Assembly: GCA_964392915.1 (NCBI GenBank)
Contig: CAYMRS010000004.1
Location: 1 to 64,000, forward strand
DNA from: JAAYUK01 sp964392915
Lineage (GTDB): Bacteria > Nitrospirota > Thermodesulfovibrionia > Thermodesulfovibrionales > Dissulfurispiraceae
Length of the DNA stretch: 64,000 nucleotides
Reading direction: 5' to 3'
The notes below the pieces were generated by a model that was not told the origin of the DNA, did no database searches, and saw nothing but the letters and a program-made list of their open reading frames with translations. Positions 37,139 to 44,209 of the stretch are shown here, piece after piece. Made by a program: the position numbers and the translations under genes. Within the stretch, counting starts at the first letter, position 1. Every line of letters starts with the position of its first letter.

Positions 37139-38056
37139 TTATCGTCCGGTTCCGGGCTGAGCTGACTTGCGGAGATGCCACGCCCCGACAGTCAACTCTT
37201 TCGACCATTTCTTTGCTATCTCGCCAAGCGGGGCGATATTCCATGTCCAGACCTGCTCAGGCTCGGGGAATACCAGGTTATCAGGGGCGATATGCCACGT
37301 CCAGACCCGCTCAGGCTTCGGAAAGACCATGCTGCCGACGGTTGAGCCTTCTTCGACAACCTTTCCGTCCCGGTCGCGCCATGTATACGCAAAGTCAGCC
37401 ACCAGACAGACATCGCACGAAAGATCCCTGAGGGCTTTCACATGAGCCTCCCGGACCGCGTCGCACCAGCCGCTCAGTTTTTCCCCTTCCAGCTCCGGCA
37501 TCTCTCTGAGGACGTAATCAGAAGGCACTGCCGCAAGTTGTGAGACAAGGTTCAGCGAAATGAGCAATCCAGCCCCGTCTGTTTCCGGGAAAAGAGGCGT
37601 TCCCTGAGGCAGCTCGCGCCTGCTTTCCCGCACATTCCGATAGAGCTGCTCCGCAGAGCCGGTGACGTCGCACTGCGCCAGCCGCACATTCGGAAAGGGC
37701 CGGATGATTTTCCGGACTTCCGGCAGGTGGACGATATCGGCAAGAACGACCTCATCGAATCGCTCTGCCAGCTCTGCAAGCGGAAAGTCGAGCAGCAGCC
37801 CCGAACCGAGAACGACAACGCTGGAATGGCTGGAGCAGCGATCTGCCGAGGAGAGAATGAACTGCTTTGTTTTTTCGAGGTGCGGCTGCCAGCTTTCGCG
37901 ATTGCGCAGATGGCGGCCGCGCATGGCGATAATCTGGTAAAGATATCGCATCCGCCGTACATACGGCGGGCAGGGAGTCGTCAGCCAGAGATAAAGCTCA
38001 TGTACCATAAGGTCCGTGTCGTGATTCTGAAATATCGCGCATATATCAGCGCTCAA
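37139..38056 (-). CDS. Methyltransferase-fold hypothetical protein with internal duplication
   Basis: This 305-residue protein has a Rossmann-like region VVVLGSGLLLDFPLAELAERFDEVVLADIVHLPEV that resembles SAM-binding motifs I-II of methyltransferases. The reaction and substrate are unknown. Near the C-terminus an imperfect tandem repeat FPKPERVWTWHIAP / FPEPEQVWTWNIAP encodes the same 17-residue unit twice. No signal peptide is visible. It stands alone on the minus strand. Confidence 0.6.
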   Translation of the reverse strand: MSADICAIFQNHDTDLMVHELYLWLTTPCPPYVRRMRYLYQIIAMRGRHLRNRESWQPHLEKTKQFILSSADRCSSHSSVVVLGSGLLLDFPLAELAERFDEVVLADIVHLPEVRKIIRPFPNVRLAQCDVTGSAEQLYRNVRESRRELPQGTPLFPETDGAGLLISLNLVSQLAAVPSDYVLREMPELEGEKLSGWCDAVREAHVKALRDLSCDVCLVADFAYTWRDRDGKVVEEGSTVGSMVFPKPERVWTWHIAPDNLVFPEPEQVWTWNIAPLGEIAKKWSKELTVGAWHLRKSAQPGTGR

Positions 38057-38261
38057 ATCTCTTCAATGCCGCCATAAAGAGACCGGGAATCCATGAAACA
38101 CTGCACTGGATCAGTAGTGTCCGGTTAATAACCGAATAGATTCAACTGGTTACAATTCAGCTCAGTGTTCATACTGTAATCTGCACCCGCAAAGGCTTGC
38201 TGCAAGGGCATCTTCTCGAAAGCCGCAACCGACAGAATCTGTAGAAAAGTGGTTGCTCAAA

Positions 38262-38302
38262 GGGTCAGGTCTTGAAATAGCATGTTATTACAAGACCTGA
38301 CC
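38262..38302. repeat. MITE-like palindrome, copy 2
   Basis: Arms GGTCAGGTCTTG (38263-38274) and CAAGACCTGACC (38291-38302) are perfectly complementary around AAATAGCATGTTATTA. It is the inverted and 8-nt-shorter version of copy 1. Both copies follow the word TCAAAGGG. Confidence 0.72.
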
Positions 38303-38329
38303 AATGCAACTTTTTTCGGCAAACATGAG

Positions 38330-38635
38330 TCACAGCAAGAAAGCATATTTCCGTTTGCCGCTCAGCACGCGGCGAATCTCCACAATGTTCTTGTCGATGA
38401 CGCAATAGAAAACGAGATGGTCGCCGACAACGAGCATCCGATATCCCTTGCGGGCAAGCCTTCGATTCTTGGGAACTGCGCCGGCCTGAGGAAAATCCTC
38501 CAGACTGAGAATCTGACGCTCAATATCCTCGGCAAGCTGAAGCGCAGCCGTCAAGTTGTCCGTGGCAATATACTCGACAATAGAAACAATGTCCTGCTCG
38601 GCAGCATCGAGAATACGAATGCTATGCTTTGGCAT
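38330..38635 (-). CDS. RelE/ParE-family toxin
   Basis: The protein is 101 residues from ATG 38635: MPKHSIRILDAAEQDIVSIVEYIA, then FPQAGAVPKNRRLARKGYRMLVVGDHLVFYCVIDKNIVEIRRVLSGKRKY. This is the standard RelE/ParE fold sequence, with the C-terminal basic strand. ParE members poison gyrase and RelE members cleave ribosome-bound mRNA; the subtype is not settled. It overlaps the antitoxin gene by 14 nt, antitoxin first, the normal order. A longer frame starting at 38755 lies inside the antitoxin. Confidence 0.85.
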   Translation of the reverse strand: MPKHSIRILDAAEQDIVSIVEYIATDNLTAALQLAEDIERQILSLEDFPQAGAVPKNRRLARKGYRMLVVGDHLVFYCVIDKNIVEIRRVLSGKRKYAFLL

Positions 38636-38891
38636 TGATGCGCTCCTTAAGGTCTGCCATCGCCTTGCGGAACGACTTGTGTTTGCCGGCGCGGCTCTGC
38701 TCCTCTGCCTCATCCAGCTTTTCATAGAGATCCAGAAGAGCCTGCTGCTGCTCATAAACCCCCTGACTCATTACGACCAGGTGGCCGACGCCTTTTTTTG
38801 TGATAAAAACCGGCCGATGCTCCTGAATGCAGACACTCTCGATTTCAGGGGTCTTGTTTCTCAGGTCGGAGATTGGGCGAATAACGGGCAT
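38622..38891 (-). CDS. Phd/YefM-like antitoxin
   Basis: The protein is 89 residues from ATG 38891, which has GGAGGTGATTCGC upstream on the minus strand. MPVIRPISDLRNKTPEIESVCIQEHRPVFITKKGVGHLVVMS is the Phd/YefM-type DNA-binding N-terminus. The C-terminal part (LYEKLDEAEEQSRAGKHKSFRKAMADLKERINAK) is the toxin-neutralising tail. It precedes and overlaps the toxin gene. Such antitoxins usually repress their own promoter; no operator was identified. Confidence 0.85.
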   Translation of the reverse strand: MPVIRPISDLRNKTPEIESVCIQEHRPVFITKKGVGHLVVMSQGVYEQQQALLDLYEKLDEAEEQSRAGKHKSFRKAMADLKERINAKA

Positions 38892-38972
38892 GCGAATCAC
38901 CTCCGCTCTCTTTAATTTGCACTCTATCATAATAGTATCATAAATATGATAGATCGCAAATTCCTCTGTTGG

Positions 38973-39125
38973 CGGCATGTTCGCGGCAGACTTTAAAATT
39001 GACATTCTTAATGTGAGAGAGTCTCACGTCAGGGCGCCCAATGCAACGGAGCGGGAAGCGGACAAGTGGCAGGCTTGAGCCCCGACATTCCTGATAGCGG
39101 CCGGGAACGCGGCTGTCAAGCTGGC
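38973..39125. repeat. ~150-bp dispersed repeat, left copy
   Basis: This block aligns along its length with 39673-39825. Shared stretches are GACTTTA(A/G)AATTGACATTC, GGAGCGGGAAGC, and GGCAGG(C/T)TTGAGC followed by CCGACATT(C/T)CTGATAGCGG. The two copies are in the same orientation and bracket the CBS-domain gene. No ORF is conserved between them. Confidence 0.75.
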
Positions 39126-39126
39126 G

Positions 39127-39150
39127 TATGTCATTTCAAAACCTGACCCC
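39127..39150. repeat. Half copy of the MITE-like palindrome
   Basis: TATGTCATTTCAAAACCTGACCCC matches the right half of the palindrome at 36787-36810 with three differences. It abuts the left copy of the ~150-bp repeat. Confidence 0.55.
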
Positions 39151-39220
39151 TGTGTGTTCCTGCACACAGCCTGAAGATTCCTCCACCTGTACCGTGGGGG
39201 CTGCAGGTGGAGGATGAATC

Positions 39221-39598
39221 CTATTTCAATGCTGCCTTGAGAACATCAAGCAGTGCCACAACTCCGACAACGGCGTTCCCCTCTTTCACCCAAACCCTCG
39301 CAATGTTAAATCTGTTCATCATCATTGCCGCATGCTTGATATCCATGTCTTTATCTACAAATATCAAGGGTTTTGACGCGAGAGTCCCCACTTTCACTTT
39401 GTCAGGGTCTACTCCCTTTGCAATTATCTTGAAGACTACATCCCGGATGGAAATGACACCCGGAATATCGTTTGCGGACTTAGGCTTGACCAGCACGGAC
39501 CTCACATTATGATTCGCCATGAGCTTCATTACTGCCTTGAGATTGGCACCAGCACCAACGGAAAAAAGTTTTGTGGTCATGATGTCTTCAACTTTCAT
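39221..39598 (-). CDS. CBS-domain protein
   Basis: This 125-residue protein consists of a CBS pair: MKVEDIMTTKLFSVGAGANLKAVMKLMANHNVRSVLVKPKSANDIPGVISIRDVVFKII and VGTLASKPLIFVDKDMDIKHAAMMMNRFNIARVWVKEGNAVVGVVALLDVLKA. CBS pairs bind adenine nucleotides and regulate partner proteins; no partner domain is attached. AAAGGAGATTTGTT precedes the ATG. It is flanked on both sides by the ~150-bp repeat, which could have moved it as a unit. Confidence 0.88.
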   Translation of the reverse strand: MKVEDIMTTKLFSVGAGANLKAVMKLMANHNVRSVLVKPKSANDIPGVISIRDVVFKIIAKGVDPDKVKVGTLASKPLIFVDKDMDIKHAAMMMNRFNIARVWVKEGNAVVGVVALLDVLKAALK

Positions 39599-39672
39599 AA
39601 CAAATCTCCTTTCGTAGTAGATATACGCAAAGTGTAGTGCATTCCTGTGTGACTGTCAAATTAGTCGCATTG

Positions 39673-39825
39673 TGGCATATTCGTGTCAGACTTTAGAATT
39701 GACATTCTTGATGGGCGTGAAGCTCGAGTCAGGGCTCCAATGCAGGGGAGCGGGAAGCCGCCAGAAGGCAGGTTTGAGCTCCGACATTTCTGATAGCGGT
39801 GTGGAATACGGCAGGCAAGCCGGAG
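39673..39825. repeat. ~150-bp dispersed repeat, right copy
   Basis: This is the second copy of the repeat at 38973-39125, same orientation, diverged by scattered substitutions. The remaining part of the 39599-39922 spacer holds promoter element D and nothing else that I can recognise. Confidence 0.75.
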
Positions 39826-39853
39826 TGACGGTCAAAAAAATTACGTTCTGAAA

Positions 39854-39893
39854 AACCTATGACTCTCAATGGCATATATATAACGTTACACTA
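39854..39893 (+). promoter_or_regulatory. Shared promoter/operator element, copy D
   Basis: AACCTATGACTCTCA lies in the same 34-nt register upstream of GTTACACTATA (-10 TACACT, 39887-39892). It is the most diverged copy and is rich in TATA repeats. It precedes the 59-codon gene at 39923. Confidence 0.5.
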
Positions 39894-39922
39894 TATATAG
39901 CCAATAGATATGGAGGTGTCAC

Positions 39923-40102
39923 ATGGGGAACGCCAACAGGAAAGCCATCGCTCGACTGGTGTCGCAGATCAGGTCAGCTGAAGACAAGGCAAAGCAGGCA
40001 GAAAAGCCTGAATTGCAGAGGACGGAGACCGCATGCTACATAATGCAGCGCACACGCAGGCAATTCGGCGGGAGAGATAAAGATATGCTCCAAAACCTGT
40101 GA
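39923..40102 (+). CDS. Short basic hypothetical protein (59 aa)
   Basis: MGNANRKAIARLVSQIRSAEDKAKQAEKPELQRTETACYIMQ... is a charged, mostly helical peptide with no recognised family. Support comes from a strong ribosome binding site (GGAGGTGTCAC before ATG 39923) directly downstream of promoter element D. Its stop codon lies within element C, which starts the next unit. Function unknown. Confidence 0.55.
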   Translation: MGNANRKAIARLVSQIRSAEDKAKQAEKPELQRTETACYIMQRTRRQFGGRDKDMLQNL

Positions 40103-40133
40103 CACTCCTTGGGATAGGTCCCGTTTTACAATA
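40094..40133 (+). promoter_or_regulatory. Shared promoter/operator element, copy C
   Basis: AACCTGTGACACTCC followed at 34 nt by TTTTACAATAGATCA, nearly identical to copy B. It overlaps the stop codon of the 59-codon gene and precedes the leader ORF and the 40381 gene. Confidence 0.55.
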
Positions 40134-40196
40134 GATCATAGACAAAGAGAGAGGAGGACAGCGTATCGGAAAACACAGAGAGACAGCGGGAATTTG

Positions 40197-40388
40197 ATGG
40201 CCAGATTGCCCCGGCCGGCACAGGGCGCTAAAGAGGCTTTACTTCACTACCACTACTATTACCACTCTGCCTCGGAGCGCTTCGCCTTAAGGCGCTTTTT
40301 TCATGGCCATCCCAAAACCAGTAGCGTACTCACCTGTAAAAAAACAGAGACCGTTCATAACCGGACAGATTGGAGGAATAATGGCTGA
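40197..40388 (+). CDS. Leader ORF with His/Tyr codon run
   Basis: The 63-codon ORF starts MARLPRPAQGAKEALL and then has seven consecutive His/Tyr codons (HYHYYYH, 40245-40265). Its 3' part runs through the terminator-like hairpin and overlaps the start of the 40381 gene by 8 nt. The composition is that of an amino-acid-responsive leader peptide, not a folded protein. Only weak Shine-Dalgarno sequence (AGCGGG) is visible, and alternative TTG 40194 adds one residue. Confidence 0.45.
   Translation: MARLPRPAQGAKEALLHYHYYYHSASERFALRRFFHGHPKTSSVLTCKKTETVHNRTDWRNNG
40225..40301 (+). promoter_or_regulatory. Candidate transcription attenuator
   Basis: GCGCTAAAGAGGC (40225-40237) can pair with GCCTCGGAGCGC (40269-40280), enclosing the His/Tyr codons. 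The second arm also belongs to a terminator: AGCGCTTCGCC with GGCGCT around loop TTAA (CGCCTTAAGGCG core at 40283-40294), followed by T6. The two pairings are mutually exclusive, the hallmark of attenuation. The direction of control is not clear from sequence. Confidence 0.5.
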
Positions 40389-41034
40389 ATCAGCGCAGAC
40401 GAAACGGCAAAGGCGAAAGCTGCCGAAACTGATGCAGGAAACAATCGAGGCATTCAACAAAAGAGAAGCCGCTCACTCTGCATCGACAGCTACTGCGTTC
40501 ACCGAAGCTCTCGCGCGCTATCGTGAGGCGGCACGCATGTTCAGGCGCAATCATCCGAGGTCAGCTTTGCCGTACGTATTGACGGTTGATCTCTACCGCA
40601 TGCTTAATTGGGACAGACGGGCAAGACAAGTTTTCGCTGTAGCTGATAAGCGCTTTCCGTACAGCCGGGCGTTGGAAATGATGAGCCTGATGCTCGACCG
40701 GGACCGGTCACAAGAAAGGCGCACGCAGGAATTCCTGGATTTAGTGAAGCAGGGACTTCTCGACGTAGACGTTGCGGTTGACGTGGACGGCAGGACCGTG
40801 ACCGGCAAGATTATCTTCGTGTCGGCCACAGACATCGACGTCGAAATAACCTCGCCGGTGAAAGGCATAAAAGAATATGCTCCCCATGTCCCGTGGTTCG
40901 CTGCCGGGTATCCACAAAATCAGTATCTGACTGACGGCAAGCTGACTGAAAAGGGACAGAGAGTCGCGGCGGAGACACTTGCGGAAATCTATCGTTCAAT
41001 AACAGGGCAACACGAGCAATCACAGGATACATAA
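40381..41034 (+). CDS. Hypothetical protein, helical (TPR-like) N-terminal half
   Basis: The protein is 217 residues from ATG 40381, which has GGAGGAATA directly upstream; a longer frame from 40303 overlaps the leader. Residues about 30-125 look helical, with a TPR-like rhythm (ALARYREAARMFRRNHPRSA...YRMLNWDRRARQVFAVADKRFP). The rest contains short beta strands (DVAVDVDGRTVTGKIIFVSATDIDVEI). No family is recognised. It is followed by a phosphatase gene and a TPR gene, which suggests a common pathway. Confidence 0.65.
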   Translation: MAESAQTKRQRRKLPKLMQETIEAFNKREAAHSASTATAFTEALARYREAARMFRRNHPRSALPYVLTVDLYRMLNWDRRARQVFAVADKRFPYSRALEMMSLMLDRDRSQERRTQEFLDLVKQGLLDVDVAVDVDGRTVTGKIIFVSATDIDVEITSPVKGIKEYAPHVPWFAAGYPQNQYLTDGKLTEKGQRVAAETLAEIYRSITGQHEQSQDT

Positions 41035-41154
41035 AGCTCAAAGGATAGGAGATTTCAGATCGGAACGTATCGAAGCCTATCTGAAAGATACAGCGGATTC
41101 AAACGAATCGGAAGGCGAAAGCCTCGATGCCGATATTATGGGGAGGGAGGAACT

Positions 41155-41631
41155 ATGAGTTCTTTTCTGGAAATCAAGATGGAAACGGACGGCAGTCTGT
41201 ATAGAAGCGCCATGCCGTTCGGCGAGTACGACAGGAGCGTCGACCTGCTCGAGAAGTATTTGGTGCATGGGGTAACAACGGTTGTTGTGCTTGCCGATGA
41301 TGACGAATGCATAAAGAAGGCAGGAAAAAATCTTCGGGCTTATTATGCCGTGCAGGGGCTGAACGTGTTAGCGCTTCCCTGCGCTGATTACGGCATTCCG
41401 GGGAAGGCTGAGACAATGCGGACGGTCAAGGAGTCGCTCAAACGCCTGGGCAAAGGAGAGAATCTTGCAGTCCATTGCTCGGCAGGCAGAGGCAGGACCG
41501 GGACGTTTCTGGCCTGTCTGGCAAAGGAGCACTGGGCATTGAGCGGCGATGACGCTCTTGTGTGGGTCCGGAGGCAGATCCCTCGCGCAGTCGAAACGAC
41601 GGAGCAGGAAGACTTCGTGCGGCGATATTGA
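41155..41631 (+). CDS. Dual-specificity/tyrosine protein phosphatase
   Basis: The 158-residue protein has the cysteine-phosphatase signature HCSAGRGRTG (HCx5R) near residue 105 and a general-acid loop CADYGIPGKAE before it. The N-terminus is LEIKMETDGSLYRSAMPFGEYDRSVDLLEKYLVHGVTTVVVL, as in small archaeal/bacterial DSPs. It would remove phosphate from protein Tyr/Ser/Thr or another phospho-ester. GGGAGGGAGGAACT precedes the ATG. Confidence 0.9.
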   Translation: MSSFLEIKMETDGSLYRSAMPFGEYDRSVDLLEKYLVHGVTTVVVLADDDECIKKAGKNLRAYYAVQGLNVLALPCADYGIPGKAETMRTVKESLKRLGKGENLAVHCSAGRGRTGTFLACLAKEHWALSGDDALVWVRRQIPRAVETTEQEDFVRRY

Positions 41632-41775
41632 GGGAGCAGAAGCAAAGAGCAACGGCCGCTTGATTCAGCATGTGGAGGAAAAGCCGTCCGGACGGAGACT
41701 GAATTGTACTGTGCAGGCGTGCGGCAACCGGCCGGCTTTTTTTACAAATGATGCAGAGCGTATAGGGGGGGTGGT

Positions 41776-43593
41776 ATGGAAAGAGCGGAACAAAAAAATG
41801 TTTCACGACTTTGTTCGCAGGTCAGCCGGGCTGAGGCGCGCGTGGCGCAGGCCAAATCTCCAACAGAGAAGAAAAAAGCAAAGGAAAAGTTGGTCGCCCT
41901 TCGTGGAAGGCTTGCCTGGATGTATCTTGCGCTTAATGACAGGGACAAGGCGCAAGCGCAATATCAGAAGATGCCGACACATGATGAGCTTCGCTATTAC
42001 GGCATGAGCTGCCTGTATCTTCAGCGTGAGCAGTTTGAAGATGCCGACGATTGTATTGACATTGGATTGATGAAGCACCCACATTCTTACCTGCTGCTCG
42101 GCAGCAGAGGGGTTTACCATATGCTCCACAACAACTATTATGAAGCCCTTGAATGCTTTGACCGCGTGCTCGAAATGAATCCGGAGGGAGAGGCGCAGGC
42201 GCTGCCGAACAAGGCGCATGTTCTTGATGAAATCGGCTATCTGGAAGAAGCCAGACGCGCCTGGACGCGAACTGTTGAACGGCACCCTGACAACGGAGAG
42301 TACATATTCTTTTTGGCCCAAAGCACTATGAAGCTCGGGGAGTTTTCTTCCGCGGCAGAAGGCTGCCGGGAGGCGATTCTGAAGGGATACAGGAATTCCG
42401 ATGTTTATGAGCTGCTCTGCAGCTGCCTGATGAATTTGGACCAACTCCATGAGTGTGAAACCACCGCGCTTGAAGCAATCCGGCAGTATCCTGAGGAGAA
42501 GCCAATGCTGTACGGGTATGCCGGGTATGCGCTCGGATGCTGTGGCAAATACGATGAGGCGTTGAACATGATGGAGAAGGCCATACAGCTTGCGCCGGAT
42601 GATGACTTTTTCAAGCAATGCGTTGTTTCGATCCAGGGATGGAAAGAAGATGCGGAAAAAGCAGCACAAGAGATGCAAGAGGCAGCTTCACCTGATGACC
42701 CAACAAACAAATCTGCAATCGAGAATCAAATTGACAGAGCCGATGCTTATCTGCAGAAACGTGAGTTTGAACGCGCGGTTCTCGCGTATGAAACTGTTCC
42801 TCTCCACGAGCGCACGGAGTCGTGGTACGCCTGCATCACCCAAGCTCTTATAGAGCAGAGGAGATTCGCAGAGGCGGGGACGCTGCTCAAGAAGGCGATC
42901 GCTGAGTTTCAGGATTCCTATTGCCTTTTCAACAATATGGGTATGCGCTATTACCGTGACAGCAAGTATAAGAAGGCGATTTCATTCTTTGAACAGGCAA
43001 TTGCAGCGAGAAGCGGCGAAAACGGTAAAAAGGAATCGAAAAAACTGTTATCGGGCGCTCGGGAAGCGTATTTCAACAAGGCGCTCTGCCTCACAGAACT
43101 CGGCAGGCACCAGGAAGCTATAGACATTTACGAAAAGTTGCTCGCGCTAAATCCTGCGGAGGCTTCTTATCATTATGAACTTGGCTATGCATATTATTGT
43201 GCAAAAAAAACGTGGCTGGCTCTCGGACACCTCCGGCTTGCCTATGACCTCGGACTCCGAACGGCGGGCGTCTATGGAGGACTGTGCTGCGCCTATGCGA
43301 AAGCCGAGCTTATGGAACAGGCATGTCAAATAGCTGCCGAAGGCCTCGAAAAACATCCTGACGTTGAAAGAATGTATCAAAATGCGGCTAAGTCCCAACT
43401 GGAGTTGGGTGAACCGAAAAAAGCCCGCATAATACTTAAACAGGGGCTGAAACGCTTTCCGGAGTCGAACGTCCTGAAAAAGCTGATGGATCGGGCTGAC
43501 AAAGCGAAGCGGGGCCTTGATGAGGACATTGAATCAGCACTCAAAGCGGCCGAAGGAAAAAAGCAAAAAAAGGCGGTGAAGGTGAAGGCATGA
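41776..43593 (+). CDS. Large TPR-repeat protein
   Basis: This 605-residue soluble protein is built mostly of tetratricopeptide repeats (for example YYEALECFDRVLEMNPEG, NKAHVLDEIGYLEEARRAWTRTVERHPDN, KYDEALNMMEKAIQLAPDD, HQEAIDIYEKLLALNPAE). The N-terminal 45 residues are charged and coiled-coil-like, and the C-terminus is Lys-rich. It is a scaffold with no enzymatic domain. It follows the phosphatase gene and probably acts with it and the 40381 protein, which is inference from order. Confidence 0.85.
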   Translation: MERAEQKNVSRLCSQVSRAEARVAQAKSPTEKKKAKEKLVALRGRLAWMYLALNDRDKAQAQYQKMPTHDELRYYGMSCLYLQREQFEDADDCIDIGLMKHPHSYLLLGSRGVYHMLHNNYYEALECFDRVLEMNPEGEAQALPNKAHVLDEIGYLEEARRAWTRTVERHPDNGEYIFFLAQSTMKLGEFSSAAEGCREAILKGYRNSDVYELLCSCLMNLDQLHECETTALEAIRQYPEEKPMLYGYAGYALGCCGKYDEALNMMEKAIQLAPDDDFFKQCVVSIQGWKEDAEKAAQEMQEAASPDDPTNKSAIENQIDRADAYLQKREFERAVLAYETVPLHERTESWYACITQALIEQRRFAEAGTLLKKAIAEFQDSYCLFNNMGMRYYRDSKYKKAISFFEQAIAARSGENGKKESKKLLSGAREAYFNKALCLTELGRHQEAIDIYEKLLALNPAEASYHYELGYAYYCAKKTWLALGHLRLAYDLGLRTAGVYGGLCCAYAKAELMEQACQIAAEGLEKHPDVERMYQNAAKSQLELGEPKKARIILKQGLKRFPESNVLKKLMDRADKAKRGLDEDIESALKAAEGKKQKKAVKVKA

Positions 43594-43640
43594 CAAAAGA
43601 GCTTCACAATACCGCTTCCCGGGGATGACAAAGGCTATAA

Positions 43641-43672
43641 TCGCGGCATTGCCAGGGAGGGGAATGCCGCGA
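43641..43672. terminator. Stable hairpin after the TPR gene
   Basis: A 10-bp perfect stem (TCGCGGCATT/AATGCCGCGA) with a 12-nt loop lies 48 nt after the TPR stop. There is no T-run, so it may stabilise the mRNA 3' end or be a Rho-dependent end rather than an intrinsic terminator. Confidence 0.45.
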
Positions 43673-43740
43673 TGCCTGTCTATGCAAACGGCAAGTAGTC
43701 AACCCGGTATTCTGAGCGTGTGAAGAGAGAGTTCATTCTG

Positions 43741-44055
43741 CTAACCTTCTGCCGGGGAATACTCCATGATTTTTTTCACCTTTTCGGCGCATTCCTGATT
43801 TACCAGTTTTCCGACAAGGTGCAACGACGCGTCAATGCCGGCGGTTATGCCGGCGGCGACGACAATCTTGCCGTTGTCGACAAAGCGTTTGTCCCGGACG
43901 ACCTTCACATCAGGGGCTATTTCCTGAAGTTTGTCGAACGAGGAGTGGTGTGTTGTCGCCTGCAGACCGGTCAGAAGTCCGGTTGACGCCAGCAGGAGAG
44001 CGCATGGAAGCGGAGAGACAAGCAGATTGAAAAGGTTCTGCTGAGTACCAACCAT
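43741..44055 (-). pseudogene. DJ-1/PfpI-family protein, 5'-truncated
   Basis: CALLLASTGLLTGLQATTHHSSFDKLQEIAPDVKVVRDKRFVDNGKIVVAAGITAGIDASLHLV is the C-terminal half of a DJ-1/PfpI-type protein. The N-terminal half that normally precedes the nucleophile Cys region is missing, and the residues before CALLL (QNLFNLLVSPLP) are degraded. The real homologous part spans about 43741-44020. The rest of the 43594-44209 spacer carries a hairpin and the promoter of the next gene. Confidence 0.65.
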
Positions 44056-44173
44056 ATGTACAGCTCGATTAAGGGCATTGCGGGCAGCGCGGTTCCATCA
44101 GTCGCCCAGCTGGAATTTGAGGCACTGGAAGACGGGGAGAATATCGCCTGACAATCCGTCCCATCGCTGCTGC

Positions 44174-44202
44174 TTTACAAGGCTGAATAAAACAGCTTTA
44201 AT
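44174..44202 (+). promoter_or_regulatory. Sigma70-type promoter giving a probable leaderless mRNA
   Basis: TTTACA (44174-44179), a 17-bp spacer and TTTAAT (44197-44202) lie immediately before the HSP90-like gene. Only 7 nt separate the -10 box from ATG 44210 and there is no Shine-Dalgarno, so the transcript should begin at the start codon. Confidence 0.6.
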
Positions 44203-44209
44203 AGAAACC

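Noticed and set aside
30424..40133. The shared AACCTRTGAC element as a sigma54 promoter
   Set aside because: TGACAC and TTGG are 2 nt too close for the -24/-12 spacing, and copy D lacks the second part; a -10 TACAAT box fits better.
41062..41158. A 30-codon acidic reading frame (RSERIEAYLKD...) whose TGA overlaps the phosphatase ATG
   Set aside because: There is no usable start codon between the upstream stop and this segment; it may be a gene remnant but cannot be supported.
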